Positions 21,347 through 30,600 of a stretch of 36,085 nucleotides of DNA are shown piece after piece. A model generated the notes under the pieces. The model was not told the origin of the DNA and did not search any database. It saw only the letters and a program-made list of their open reading frames with translations. The stretch is from positions 1 to 36,085 of IMG/VR virus record IMGVR_UViG_3300028394_000180; one strand, written 5' to 3'. Positions within the stretch are counted from its first letter, which is position 1. Each line of letters starts with the position of its first letter. The position numbers were made by a program, and so were the translations under genes. The DNA is from a virus.

Positions 21347-22104
21347 GCATTACCGTAAGAGCAAGCGAAAGCTCGCACTGGTACACCAGAGAAGGTGCGC
21401 CAAAGTACACCGTGGAAGCCAAGAACGGGCAACCACGCAACACCACACTGGCGGATGCGCGCAAGCTAAACCTTGTACCGTCAGTCACAACGATCATAGG
21501 TTGTGCCGCCAAGCCGGGTCTCGAGGCTTGGAAGCTTAATCAAATGATGCTTGCATCTATGACCCTCCCAAGGGCGCCAGACGAGGCAGAAGAGCTGTAC
21601 GTCCAACGAGTCATCAAAGACTCAAGGGAACACGCCCGTGCCGCCGCTCAGCGTGGTACAGAGGTTCACACAGCACTTGAGAGCTGGTACGAAGGTGTCA
21701 TGGTCGCTGACATGATGGAATATCAGATGGGCGTTGGTGAAGAGGTCAAGAAGGTCTTTGGTGAGCCTACGTGGATCTCTGAGAAGTCCTTTGCCTGCGA
21801 GCTTGGGTTTGGTGGGAAGCTAGACCTGTGCTCAGAGGATGGCGATGGAATAGTGATTGACTTCAAGACGAAGGAATTCACAGACCCAGCCAAGGTAGAT
21901 ACGTACGACGAGCACCTGATGCAACTAGCCGCCTACAGGCTGGGATTAAACCTGCCCCAAGCAAGGTGCGCCAATGTCTTTGTATCGGTCACGGAGCCGG
22001 GTCTTGTGGTCACCAAAGAATGGTCAGAAGACGACCTCGAACGCGGAGAGGAGATGTTCTATCACCTCCTTAAATACTGGCAATCTAAAAACAAACACAA
22101 GTGA
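21343..22104 (+). CDS. PD-(D/E)XK exonuclease, Cas4/RecB-like, 253 aa
   Basis: The nuclease core is visible in order: RGTEVHTALE (conserved His109), GFGGKLDL (Asp161), IVIDFKTKEF (Asp173, Lys175), and HLMQLAAYRLGL (Gln194/Tyr198), the QxxxY element of the RecB/Cas4 clan. N-terminal VPSVTTIIG is also typical of this phage group. It probably makes single strands for recombination, working with the SSB two genes upstream. All catalytic residues expected by the pattern are present. No Cys cluster for an iron-sulfur centre is seen. Confidence 0.85.
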   Translation: MSITVRASESSHWYTREGAPKYTVEAKNGQPRNTTLADARKLNLVPSVTTIIGCAAKPGLEAWKLNQMMLASMTLPRAPDEAEELYVQRVIKDSREHARAAAQRGTEVHTALESWYEGVMVADMMEYQMGVGEEVKKVFGEPTWISEKSFACELGFGGKLDLCSEDGDGIVIDFKTKEFTDPAKVDTYDEHLMQLAAYRLGLNLPQARCANVFVSVTEPGLVVTKEWSEDDLERGEEMFYHLLKYWQSKNKHK

Positions 22105-22111
22105 GGACATC

Positions 22112-22459
22112 ATGGAACACATGCAATCAGTAGCTTTTAAACGTGCAATTAACGTGCTTAACGCACTCAAGTGCCAATTTGCCATCATCACACCTGAAGG
22201 TGAGAAGTTTGGCGAGTTAGAGGTTAGCAAGCCAACAAACACAAGAAAACACAAAATGGGTGAGCTAAAAACCTATGTTGAACAATTTGTGGCGTCTGTT
22301 GAAGTTGGTCAAAACTTTACCGTTCCATGTGGTGAATACAATATGGAAACAATAGCAACAAGCGTTGGCAATTGGTTTTACAAAAAGTATGGTGCTGGAT
22401 CTTTGAACTACCAAAGCGACAAACAAGCTCATGCAATTCACGGATTTCGAAGTATATAA
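22112..22459 (+). CDS. Hypothetical protein, 115 aa
   Basis: Start set by GTGAGGA in front of ATG 22112; a longer open frame upstream lies inside the nuclease gene and is rejected. N-terminal helix (KRAINVLNALKCQFAIITPE), a beta hairpin with EFGELEVSK-like strands, a middle helix, then conserved-looking ATSVGNWFYKKYGAGSLNYQ and AIHGFRSI. The 'ia---n--y-kyG-gs---------e---iR-l/FRSI' ending recalls small DNA-binding ribbon/helix domains, but this is weak. Function unknown. Confidence 0.65.
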   Translation: MEHMQSVAFKRAINVLNALKCQFAIITPEGEKFGELEVSKPTNTRKHKMGELKTYVEQFVASVEVGQNFTVPCGEYNMETIATSVGNWFYKKYGAGSLNYQSDKQAHAIHGFRSI

Positions 22460-22461
22460 AC

Positions 22462-22689
22462 ATGAACCCCTACCTAAATCCAGACGACATCAAACAAGCC
22501 TTCTTTAAGATCCAACTTGAGGATAACTACAACTTTCTTGAGGAAGATCTTCAGAAGCTAGCTGACGCCTTCATCATGGCGGCTATGCCTGCTATTGTTA
22601 AAACCGAGCGCGACATGTGCATCAAGTTTGTTAACACGCTAAACACCAACGTAGCTCGCGCTCTTGGTGAATACCGCGAAAACCTATGA
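22462..22689 (+). CDS. Hypothetical helical protein, 75 aa
   Basis: ATG 22462 lies just after the preceding stop, with no strong ribosome site, so coupling is probable. MNPYLNPDDIKQAFFKIQLE and AFIMAAMPAIVKTERDMCIK are amphipathic helices, ending VARALGEYRENL. The protein is all-helical and moderately acidic. Overlaps the next gene by 4 nt. No family recognised. Confidence 0.6.
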   Translation: MNPYLNPDDIKQAFFKIQLEDNYNFLEEDLQKLADAFIMAAMPAIVKTERDMCIKFVNTLNTNVARALGEYRENL

Positions 22690-22922
22690 CACCCAAAGAC
22701 TTTGTCACGGAGTTGTTTGGAGAGGGGTGGAAGCCGTCACAGCTCCCATCCTTCCTCGACGCCATCAAGGGCTGGTCTGAGGACTCCCAAAGGTACTACG
22801 CTGTACGAGACTTTGCTAAAAAGTTAGAATGGGCAATCGACCCTAGAGATCGCACGGAATGCCACGAGTTTGACGACCTTGTGGACTCCAAGCGTTTTGA
22901 ACATGATCTTGATGAAAATTGA
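22686..22922 (+). CDS. Hypothetical protein, 78 aa
   Basis: MTPKDFVTELFGEGWKPSQL continues with a helical, acidic chain (FDDLVDSKRFEHDLDEN). Start in an ATGA overlap. Rich in aromatic and acidic residues with no metal or nucleotide motif. Another small early product of unknown role. Confidence 0.6.
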   Translation: MTPKDFVTELFGEGWKPSQLPSFLDAIKGWSEDSQRYYAVRDFAKKLEWAIDPRDRTECHEFDDLVDSKRFEHDLDEN

Positions 22923-23127
22923 CACAAAAGGCGAGTTAGAAGCAGATTGGGAAGCCATAGAGCGCTTCACAAAGTGCTTTGACAAAGGCTGTAAGTCAGA
23001 GCAGGCTTACAAAGCAAAGCTGTTCTCGTTGGTTTTAGAGCATGGGTATGACGTTGCCATGGATGACGTAGAGCAGGATCGCAAACAGGTGCTGTTTATG
23101 CTCTGTACACCTGCTGGCAACGCATAA
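22912..23127 (+). CDS. Hypothetical protein, 71 aa, last gene of the early operon
   Basis: Two starts are possible (22903 and 22912); neither has a clear ribosome site, and both overlap the previous gene's end. MKIDTKGELEADWEAIERFT and CFDKGCKSEQAYKAKLFSLV form helices, with Cys residues at 17 and 22. The stop (TAA) touches the A-run of the convergent terminator. Confidence 0.55.
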   Translation: MKIDTKGELEADWEAIERFTKCFDKGCKSEQAYKAKLFSLVLEHGYDVAMDDVEQDRKQVLFMLCTPAGNA

Positions 23128-23152
23128 AAAAATGCCCCCGTCTTAGGGGGGC
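23126..23152 (-). terminator. Intrinsic terminator of the minus-strand tail operon
   Basis: GCCCCC (23134-23139) and GGGGGC (23147-23152) form a 6-bp G:C stem with a 7-nt loop. On the minus strand it is followed by seven T (A7 at 23126-23132 on the plus strand). This is a classical Rho-independent terminator placed about 40 bp after the transglycosylase gene stop. For the plus strand only the stem, without a T-run, is available. A second inverted repeat CAAGTG/CACTTG lies at 23157-23185. Confidence 0.85.
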
Positions 23153-23194
23153 TAAACAAGTGGCAACTGCACTAAAAGTCACTTGTGAGGAGAA

Positions 23195-24895
23195 TCAATT
23201 ACCAATAATCTCTGAAGGCGGGACTGTCCCTAATGGTGGAAGTCTTGGTTGAAACGGCTTTTGTCCTGTTTGTCTAGGATAACCGATGTACGGTCTGCTT
23301 GCCACGGCTAATTCTTCTTCTGTTGGCTCCATCCTGTTACGCTTCTGTAGCTCAGGATCTGACTCTTGAGCAAGCACGTTCCTACGAATGTTGCGATAGG
23401 TTGGAATACCAACGCTCAAAGGAGCGGCAACAGGGAATGCTGGGGTCAACGTAGCGCCAGTAGCCAACGCACTAGCAAGGCTCAAACCCATGTCCGTGTA
23501 GTCACGGTTTATAGGCGCTCTTTCGTATTGGCTTTCAATGTCAGCAACGTCACGTCCCATGCTATACAAAGCAAGGGGTGGCGCAACGTACCGAAGAGCC
23601 TTGCCGCTGTATCTCATCATGTCAGTAAACATGTTCTTGACTTGATCCAATCCTGAAGGTGGGGGCGGAACAGTAGAAACGATTGGCGCTCTTGGCAACG
23701 GAGCAAGCTGTGCAGGTTGTCCGCTAGGTAGGTCTGGGTTTGCAGGAACCTCTGGGCGCATTACGAATGACTCGCGAGGGCCTCCTCCCACGCTAGGCGC
23801 TTGCGTCATGATCCCACCAAATCGTGGGTTCTCAACAAAGTTACTACCACCCATGTTTCTGACTTTATTCAAAGCTTCGCGGCGTTTTTCCGCAAGATCC
23901 CAAGCGCCACCCTCTTGCTTGGTGTTGGTCAGAGCTTGACCTGCTTCAATGTCTGTCAAACCAAGAGCTTTGGCAGTGTTGTAAGGAATGACGCCTGTTT
24001 GACCTTGAGCCATTCGACCTGCATCTGCAACCCCCATCACAGGCTGACCTTGAACATTTGGTAAACCACCCGCAGGAGAGCCCATAGGAGCGCCTGTAGG
24101 CGTTTGTGGGGGAGTGGGTGCACCACCAGTCGGTAAACCGCCCATAGGGGCTGTAGGAGGTTGTTTAGCCTCATTAAAAGCTCTAGCCAACTTACCCATC
24201 GTACCAGCGGCAGTTCTGCCAGCATAAGGAGCCAAGGCAAACGCGGTTCCAGTGCCAGCTCCAACTAAACCATATTGCTGACGCTTTAGGTCAGCCAGTG
24301 AGTTCTCACGAATGAAATCCTGCTCAGGCGTTACCTCTCTTGCATTACCCAAGCTTGGAGGAGAGGGTGGCGGAGCGTCTGCTGTAGGGGTCTCAGGCGG
24401 AGTCTCGGCTGGTTGTTGAGCATCTTGTTCAGCAGGGGCTTTAAAGTCTGGGTTAAACGCCGCAAACGTACCAAACTCTGTAAGTTTTTTTACATAATTT
24501 AGGGCGTTATCGCCAAGCGGTTTGCCTTCGGCTTGAGCCTTAATTTCGTCAGGGCCGCTGTGGTAGTAGATAGCCGCAAGCATGGGCTTATTTTTGGCAT
24601 AAGCCAAAGACTCCTTGAGGTTCTGGAGTCCAGCCTGAAGGTTTTTGTCAGCATCACGCAAGTCTGCTTCAGAGTAGCCATAAGCCTTACCAGTCGATGG
24701 CTTGACTTGCATCATCCCAATTGCACCTTTAGGGCTGTCAATTGTTTTGGGGTCAAGGCTACCTTCTTTAAAAGCAATAGAGACAGCAAGCGAGGGATCA
24801 ATCCCCATGGCTATGGCGGCTCTAGCCACCTTCTCAGCCATTTGAAGCTGTTCTTTATTCAGCTCGCGGATGAAACTAAGTTTGAGATCAGCCAT
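23195..24895 (-). CDS. Virion-associated lytic transglycosylase protein, 566 aa
   Basis: Residues 15-140 form an SLT (goose-lysozyme-like) domain: DPSLAVSIAFKEGSLDPK with catalytic Glu44, then GAIGMMQVKPSTGKAYG, and LAAIYYHSGPDE. A long Pro/Ala/Gly-rich disordered stretch (about 150-400) leads to a hydrophobic-helical C-terminal region (YVAPPLALYSMGRDVADI and ALATGATLTPAFPV). The enzyme locally opens peptidoglycan so that the DNA channel can form, as in P22 gp4 or T7 gp16. It follows two internal-type proteins in the same transcript and ends the operon. ATG overlaps the upstream stop by one base. Confidence 0.8.
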   Translation of the reverse strand: MADLKLSFIRELNKEQLQMAEKVARAAIAMGIDPSLAVSIAFKEGSLDPKTIDSPKGAIGMMQVKPSTGKAYGYSEADLRDADKNLQAGLQNLKESLAYAKNKPMLAAIYYHSGPDEIKAQAEGKPLGDNALNYVKKLTEFGTFAAFNPDFKAPAEQDAQQPAETPPETPTADAPPPSPPSLGNAREVTPEQDFIRENSLADLKRQQYGLVGAGTGTAFALAPYAGRTAAGTMGKLARAFNEAKQPPTAPMGGLPTGGAPTPPQTPTGAPMGSPAGGLPNVQGQPVMGVADAGRMAQGQTGVIPYNTAKALGLTDIEAGQALTNTKQEGGAWDLAEKRREALNKVRNMGGSNFVENPRFGGIMTQAPSVGGGPRESFVMRPEVPANPDLPSGQPAQLAPLPRAPIVSTVPPPPSGLDQVKNMFTDMMRYSGKALRYVAPPLALYSMGRDVADIESQYERAPINRDYTDMGLSLASALATGATLTPAFPVAAPLSVGIPTYRNIRRNVLAQESDPELQKRNRMEPTEEELAVASRPYIGYPRQTGQKPFQPRLPPLGTVPPSEIIGN

Positions 24896-26610
24896 TATCT
24901 AAGTTGCCTCTCTACGTTTGCTTGCGCCGCGTCTATGTCTGGTCTATTTCCACCAGAAGGGGCGCGTGTGTTACCAGACCAAATAGACTGCAACTTCGCC
25001 TCGTACGCCTTGAGCATATTTTTGTACTCAGGTGTGCGACGGAATTTATCGTAAGACATGTTTGAATCAAGAATCTTATCACCAACGCTCTCAGCAAAGT
25101 TAGCACGAGCAATCAGCATGTCAGCAGTCTTGTTCATTGAGCTGACCGACATCTTGGTGTTGATCGTTGTGTCAGCAAACATTTTGCGCTCACCGTCAGA
25201 GAAAGCACCCTGACCTTTAGCCAACGTACTCGCCTCAAACTTAGCACGCGCCACTTGAGTTCCCATTTGGTAGTAACGATCTAAAATTGCCTGCTTACGA
25301 TCTGTGTACTGCTGTGAAGTTTCGTCAGGTTTTTGGTCAACGCTGAACGCAACATTAGCGGCAACCATGGCATCACGGAAGCCAACAGGCGTGAACTTGC
25401 CCTCGTCAACCATTTTGCCCATTATTGAACTAATTTTAGGTTTCTCAAAAATACCAACAACAAGGTTTCCGCCTTCTTGATTGACCAAGGTCTTGGCAGA
25501 TTGAGCAACCGCTCTAACTTCAATAGCAGGCTCAAGCTTATCAATTGCCAAGCTTGTTCGTTTAGCTCGATTCTCGGCATTTTGTTTAGCTTCAGCTTTA
25601 AGCTCTTCAGCATTTGCTTCTGCTTGTGCCGTTGTTGGTCTTTGAACCTGAGCAGGCGCGTTAGCTGGCGCCGCTCCAGTAGGAGTTGCGTTAGGTGTAG
25701 ATGGTGTCGCCGCCTTTTGTTGTTGACCAAACACAATCATTTTTGCAATCTTGGCGTAATCTTCCGCATTCTGCGCTTCGCCAAGCATCCTAGCTTGCGA
25801 CGCAGGAATTTCATAGCTTCCATAGCCATGAATATAAGTTTTGGTTGGCGTTGGATCAAAGCCAAACTGTTGACCAGTCTGTAGGTTTACCGCCGACGTG
25901 CCTGCTTGGTTTACTGAGATGTTCTTACGACGATTCTCCATGATGTCCTTGCGGATCTCATAAGGATCTTTGTTAGCGGCTATACCTCGCTTGTACTCTA
26001 ACTTTTCTTGTGGCGTAAAGCCTTCTGGCTGTGCAGGGAACAACTGTGTTCCAGCAGGCGATGGCTGAGCCATAGGCGCAGGAGCTTGGGGCACAGGAGG
26101 CGCAGGTTGTGCCGCGGACAAAGGTGCTTGAATAGGAGGCGCGGCAGGCGCTTGACCAATAGGAGCAGATGGCAGAGCGCCAGCAGGTGCGGCGGGAGGG
26201 GCAGGCTGTGGGGCAGGCTGTGTAGCTACAGGTAGCTTCGCATAAGGTGAATCTTCGCCTAGATCTTCATTGATGAGGCGTTGCTTCATCTCAGCTTGTT
26301 TTGTCTGAATGTCAGTCTGTACGCCCTGCTGAGCCATCTCCAAACGCATCTTTGCCATTTCCATGATGCGCTTTTCTTCAGCGGATTGGGCAGGGCCAAC
26401 CGCGGCGGCTACGTTACCTAACGACTCACCAAATCCACCTGTCTTTGTAGGCGCCAGAAAACCTTGCGCCATGGCAAGCATGGTAGGATCAAACAAGCGA
26501 TTGTTGTTTCGCTCTTCAAACTTCTCTCGAGCATTTCTTTGGGCGTCTAAATACTCTTGCATGGCATCACTGCCAATGACATTTGTAAAATCTGGTGCTT
26601 TATTAGCCAT
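24895..26610 (-). CDS. Internal virion/ejection-type protein, 571 aa
   Basis: N-terminal segment with GFLAPTKTGGFGESLGNVAA, then a charged helix (EEKRIMEMAKMRLEMAQQGV), and a Pro/Ala/Gln-rich linker of about 80 residues (APQPAPPAAPAG and similar). The C-terminal half is helical (FEASTLAKGQGAFSDGERKM, then LKAYEAKLQSIW). 'kGqGavSd-Er-l' is a pattern seen in phage internal or ejection proteins. Size, low complexity and location beside a transglycosylase fit a protein packed in the head and injected, but no homology is claimed. Confidence 0.6.
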   Translation of the reverse strand: MANKAPDFTNVIGSDAMQEYLDAQRNAREKFEERNNNRLFDPTMLAMAQGFLAPTKTGGFGESLGNVAAAVGPAQSAEEKRIMEMAKMRLEMAQQGVQTDIQTKQAEMKQRLINEDLGEDSPYAKLPVATQPAPQPAPPAAPAGALPSAPIGQAPAAPPIQAPLSAAQPAPPVPQAPAPMAQPSPAGTQLFPAQPEGFTPQEKLEYKRGIAANKDPYEIRKDIMENRRKNISVNQAGTSAVNLQTGQQFGFDPTPTKTYIHGYGSYEIPASQARMLGEAQNAEDYAKIAKMIVFGQQQKAATPSTPNATPTGAAPANAPAQVQRPTTAQAEANAEELKAEAKQNAENRAKRTSLAIDKLEPAIEVRAVAQSAKTLVNQEGGNLVVGIFEKPKISSIMGKMVDEGKFTPVGFRDAMVAANVAFSVDQKPDETSQQYTDRKQAILDRYYQMGTQVARAKFEASTLAKGQGAFSDGERKMFADTTINTKMSVSSMNKTADMLIARANFAESVGDKILDSNMSYDKFRRTPEYKNMLKAYEAKLQSIWSGNTRAPSGGNRPDIDAAQANVERQLR

Positions 26611-26612
26611 TA

Positions 26613-27629
26613 TTAAGTGCTCCCAACTCCGCCGCCCAAAACAGACCCTTCGGTGTTGTATTCAGGATTGCCTGCTGTAATGTCGCCAACACCACCAGAC
26701 AGCGCCCAACTAACTTTGTTGCCAAGCTTGTCAAGCCAACCAGTGTCTTTTGAGTTTGTACCGCTTGCAACCAATGAACCTAAGCCACCAATTTGCGAGA
26801 GGATGGAGGGGCCGTAGGAGCTTGCTGGGCCTTCGTACTTCTCGGTCGTAACCGTTGGGTACGTATAACCACGTAGGATCTGAGCCACATTACCAGCCAT
26901 CGTGGTTGGTGCGTTAATCAGAGCTTGGTTTTGAGCCTGCTCAATAGCGCCAATGTCTGCACCAGTCTTTAGACCACTCGTAGCGGCTTGCTGTTCCTGA
27001 GCACCCAAAGTACCCAACATTTGACCCGCTTGTGTCTGACCGCTCATCTCACGCAAGGCGGCATCAAGGGCTGACTGATACCCAGCCGCACGTCCCTTGT
27101 TCTGCTCTTGCAATAAGGCGGTGTTCACGTCGCCCATAGTTTGGCCCAAGGCGTTTGCATAGCGTTGGCTACCCAAGGCGCCAGAACCTACAAAGCCACC
27201 CTTGAGCTGGGGCATAAGGTTACGTTGGACGTTTGTTGCACTCCTACTGGCCATGTCGCCAAGAACGGCGTTTTCGTATGGGTTGTAGAACTTGGAGATG
27301 TCAGCCTGATCAATACCTGCACCAGCTTGGCCAGCGGCCAAAGCCTCGTCCATTGGCGTTTGATAACGTTTTAATGCTTCTGGCGCGTAAGTAGCTACGT
27401 CCTTCTGGAGCTGGCTTAAAGGCGCCACATAGGGCGTACCAGCCGTTTTAAGCTGTTCTTGAGTGGGGGCTGTGTAAGCGCCAGTTACTGGATCTTTGAC
27501 ACCCAAAGCCTGTTGACCTTGCTGTGCAAGTTGGGTCAGGTAGTCCGTTAGGTATTGAGGAGCAACAGCCGCCGTTTCTCTGGTCGTCTGTACATTTGGT
27601 GGTGCGTCACCTTGAAATAAGCTTGCCAT
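26613..27629 (-). CDS. Ala/Gln-rich internal virion protein, 338 aa
   Basis: The protein contains YNPYENAVLGDMASRSATNV followed by LKGGFVGSGALGSQRYANAL and ALLQEQNKGRAAGYQSALDA, a motif group found in many podovirus-like tail/injection proteins ('yqnPY---v------l------------a---G---GSR--------r----'). Very rich in Ala, Gln and Gly, mainly helical, with a Gly-rich C-terminus. Next to the 1856-aa protein and before two ejection-type genes, so probably part of the same injected complex. No enzyme motif. Confidence 0.65.
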   Translation of the reverse strand: MASLFQGDAPPNVQTTRETAAVAPQYLTDYLTQLAQQGQQALGVKDPVTGAYTAPTQEQLKTAGTPYVAPLSQLQKDVATYAPEALKRYQTPMDEALAAGQAGAGIDQADISKFYNPYENAVLGDMASRSATNVQRNLMPQLKGGFVGSGALGSQRYANALGQTMGDVNTALLQEQNKGRAAGYQSALDAALREMSGQTQAGQMLGTLGAQEQQAATSGLKTGADIGAIEQAQNQALINAPTTMAGNVAQILRGYTYPTVTTEKYEGPASSYGPSILSQIGGLGSLVASGTNSKDTGWLDKLGNKVSWALSGGVGDITAGNPEYNTEGSVLGGGVGST

Positions 27630-30600
27630 TTATTTGCTCCTTACCTTCTTTAGGTAGTCAAGTGGTGATTTCAATGCTGGCGGAGGTAGGTCTTTTGGCT
27701 TCTTAGACCGTGCTCTCTCACGAATAGAGTGCATCATTTCGTATAGTTTATCTGAACCTGCCTTGGTTGAGCCATTTCCCAACGCAGAAACTACGTCCGC
27801 AGGGAACACAAACTCACCGTCAGCCAACATGGCTTTGATGTCGTCAGACTGTCCGTCTCCGTCACCAGCTACGTGCGCGCCGTGGCGGAAGTCCAAACGA
27901 CCGTCTCCGCGTGGAAGAGCTCCCAAGGCGCCACCAGACTTGACCAACAGGGGTAGAGGCATAGCGCCACCAGAAGCCATCTGCAAGGGGGCAACGAAGC
28001 CACCAGCTTTAAAGCCGAGGGATCCTTCTTCCTCTTTTTCACCAAACAACGAGTCTAGGTCGTCAGGGGCTGTGCCGTATTTCCAATTGCCTTGATCTGG
28101 CATAGCTGGTTCCTGTGTATTAACTTGAGGTAATGCTGGCATTTTCTCAGTATTCATGCCTTCTTGCAAAGCCTGAAGCTTGGCAAGCGGATCCACGAAC
28201 TTATCCTGAGTCATGTACGCCTTAAGCATCTGAGGGGGAAGGCGATCCATTTCACCAGCCATAACTGCTCCACCTAGCAAACCAGCAGTTAAGGCCGCCT
28301 TTTTCTTGGTTGTAGGTTTGGTAGGAGGCGTAGTAATTGGCGTAACTGGAGTGGCTGTCACCGTGCCAGAGATCAAGTCATTGACCGACTTAACAAGGTC
28401 AACCTTTTCAAGCGCAGTCGTAGCGGTGCTTGTTGCCAGCTTTGTAAGGTCGGCTACGTTGACGTTGACGTTTGCATTGATGGCGGCATTCACCGCGGTA
28501 TTAACGGCAGTATTGACGTCCACACCAGCATTGACAGCCGCGTTCACTGCCGCGTTTACAGCAGTATTGACCGCTGTGTTCACATTTGTGTTTACGTTCG
28601 TATTTACGTTTGTGTTCGCATTAGTATTTGTGTTTACGTTTGTATTTGCATTCGCGTTGGTATTTGTATTTGTATTTGTATTTGTATTCGCGTTGGCGTT
28701 TGTATTGGTATTCGTGTTTGTGTTTGTATTAGAGTTAGCGTTAGCGTTTACTGCCGCATTGATGGCAGATGTAACCGACGTCGTAATGGCTGTGTTTACA
28801 TTGACGTTGTTACTGATCGCAGTCGTCACGGAAGAGTTAACAGCAGTGCTAATTGCTGTGGTGCTGTTGACGTTGTTGCTAACCGCAGTTGTGATGGCAG
28901 AGGTTACGGCTGTATTGATTGACGTAGATGTATCAGCACCGCTAGTCACAGCGGCTGAAATAGCAGAGCTAACAGAAGCATCAATTGCCGTTGTCGTGTT
29001 GGTACTGGTTGTAACCGCGTTTGTAATCGCTGAGGAAACAGCAGAATTAACAGTAGTTGCTACGTCAGCACCACTCTTGATGCTTGAAGTAACTGCGCTC
29101 GTAACCGTATTACTGATTGCAGTGCTGTTACTTACGCCAGCAGTGGTCGCCGCAGTAATCGAGCTAGAAACCGTCTGAGATACACTTGCACCGCTTGAGA
29201 TCGCAGAAGAAACGGTCGAGTTGATTGCTGTCGTTGTGTCTGCACCAGCGTTAATTGCTGAGTCAATTGATGATGTAACCGTTTGCGTTACGTCTGCACC
29301 ATTTGTAACAGCAGAAGATACAGCAGAAGTAATTGATGCGGTAGTATCAGCGCCGTTTGTAATGGCAGAGGTTATAGAAGTTCCAACGGCAACATCTACA
29401 GTTGTTCCGCTTGCCAAAGAAGTTTTGACAGAGTTTGTGATTGCAGTGTTCACGCTGGCAGTATCGCCAGAAGTTGCGGCAGAAGTTACGGCAGTTGAGA
29501 TAGTGTCAGTGATGTTGGTTGCAGTTACAGCGTTTGCTGTTGAACTTGCACCTTTACCCACACCCATCTCAATCACGCCCTGTGTCAAGATCTTGTTTAC
29601 ATCAAAGTCCTGACCAAGTGCAAACTGTGCTCCAGCGGCTTGTGCAGAACCCTCAACAAGCTCACCCGCAGAGTGCTTGCCAATCATCTTGCTAAGAACT
29701 TTACCCTCAACAAGTCCGCCAGTAGCGCCTGTGGCAACCATGGCAATAAGAGAAGAGTTACGAGCCGCAGTCCTAGCTTCAGCCTCAGACATGCCTTGAG
29801 CAATGGCTGACTTGTACGTGTCGTTGTATGCGGCGCCACCAGACTCGACCATGTCGTTGGCTACAGCGATGCCGTAGCGAGCAATCTTACTTCCAGCCTT
29901 TAGCGCCATACCGACCCCCGGCACCTCCTCAAACGCCTCGGTAAATACCCAATTAGCGGCTCCCAGTGGGTTGTCATAAGCGGCGGTTAGCATCGCGCCA
30001 GTCTTTGCCAACAAGCCCTCTGCTTTTTCAATCTGTTGACCAATCTCAGCTTGTTGCTTCTTGATGTTTGGGTCAGAGATAGAGTCTGAGAATTTGTCTA
30101 CTTGACTTGCAAGATCACGAAGCTTATTGCCAGCATCCGTGGATTTTCCAGCCACCAAGTCAATGATGCCGCCTACGTTACCCAACAAGTTTCCACCAGC
30201 TTGAACCGCGGCAACGGGCGTATTGGCAACAACACCAAAGAAGGTGTTCATGGCATTAGCAACACCGTTGGCTACACGACCGCTGGTGGTATTTAAGTCG
30301 GCAGAGGCGTCAATTGTCTGACCGCCTATTGGGTTGCCTAACGCATCATATCCTCCAGTTGTTTGAGTGTTCTGGGTGGTAATGTATTTTAAAAGTTCAT
30401 CAGCTTTTGCTGTTGATATTTTTGCTTTGTTTGCCGCATCTTGTACGGAGTCATACCCAGCGTAAGACCCACGACCAGCACCTGCTGTAGTTGAGTTGGC
30501 AAGGCTATTTAGGTTGACAAGGTTAGAGGCGACAGCAAGCGCTGGGTTCTCTTCCTTAGTGTCAGTCGAATATTGCTTACCATTCCATGTGAATGTCTTG

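Noticed and set aside
23157-23185. CAAGTG/CACTTG inverted repeat as terminator of the plus-strand operon
   Set aside because: A 17-nt loop and no T-run; too weak to call a terminator.
28306-29178. 290-codon open frame on the plus strand, Val/Ala/Leu/Thr-rich
   Set aside because: It is antisense to the low-complexity repeats of the 1856-aa protein. The missing stops and hydrophobic composition follow from the Asn/Thr/Ala/Val codons of the coding strand. No ribosome site is present.
28447-29425. DNA tandem repeat as an insertion element or attachment site
   Set aside because: The repetition is at protein level, with low DNA identity between units apart from the short hexamer tract, and lies in an intact reading frame.
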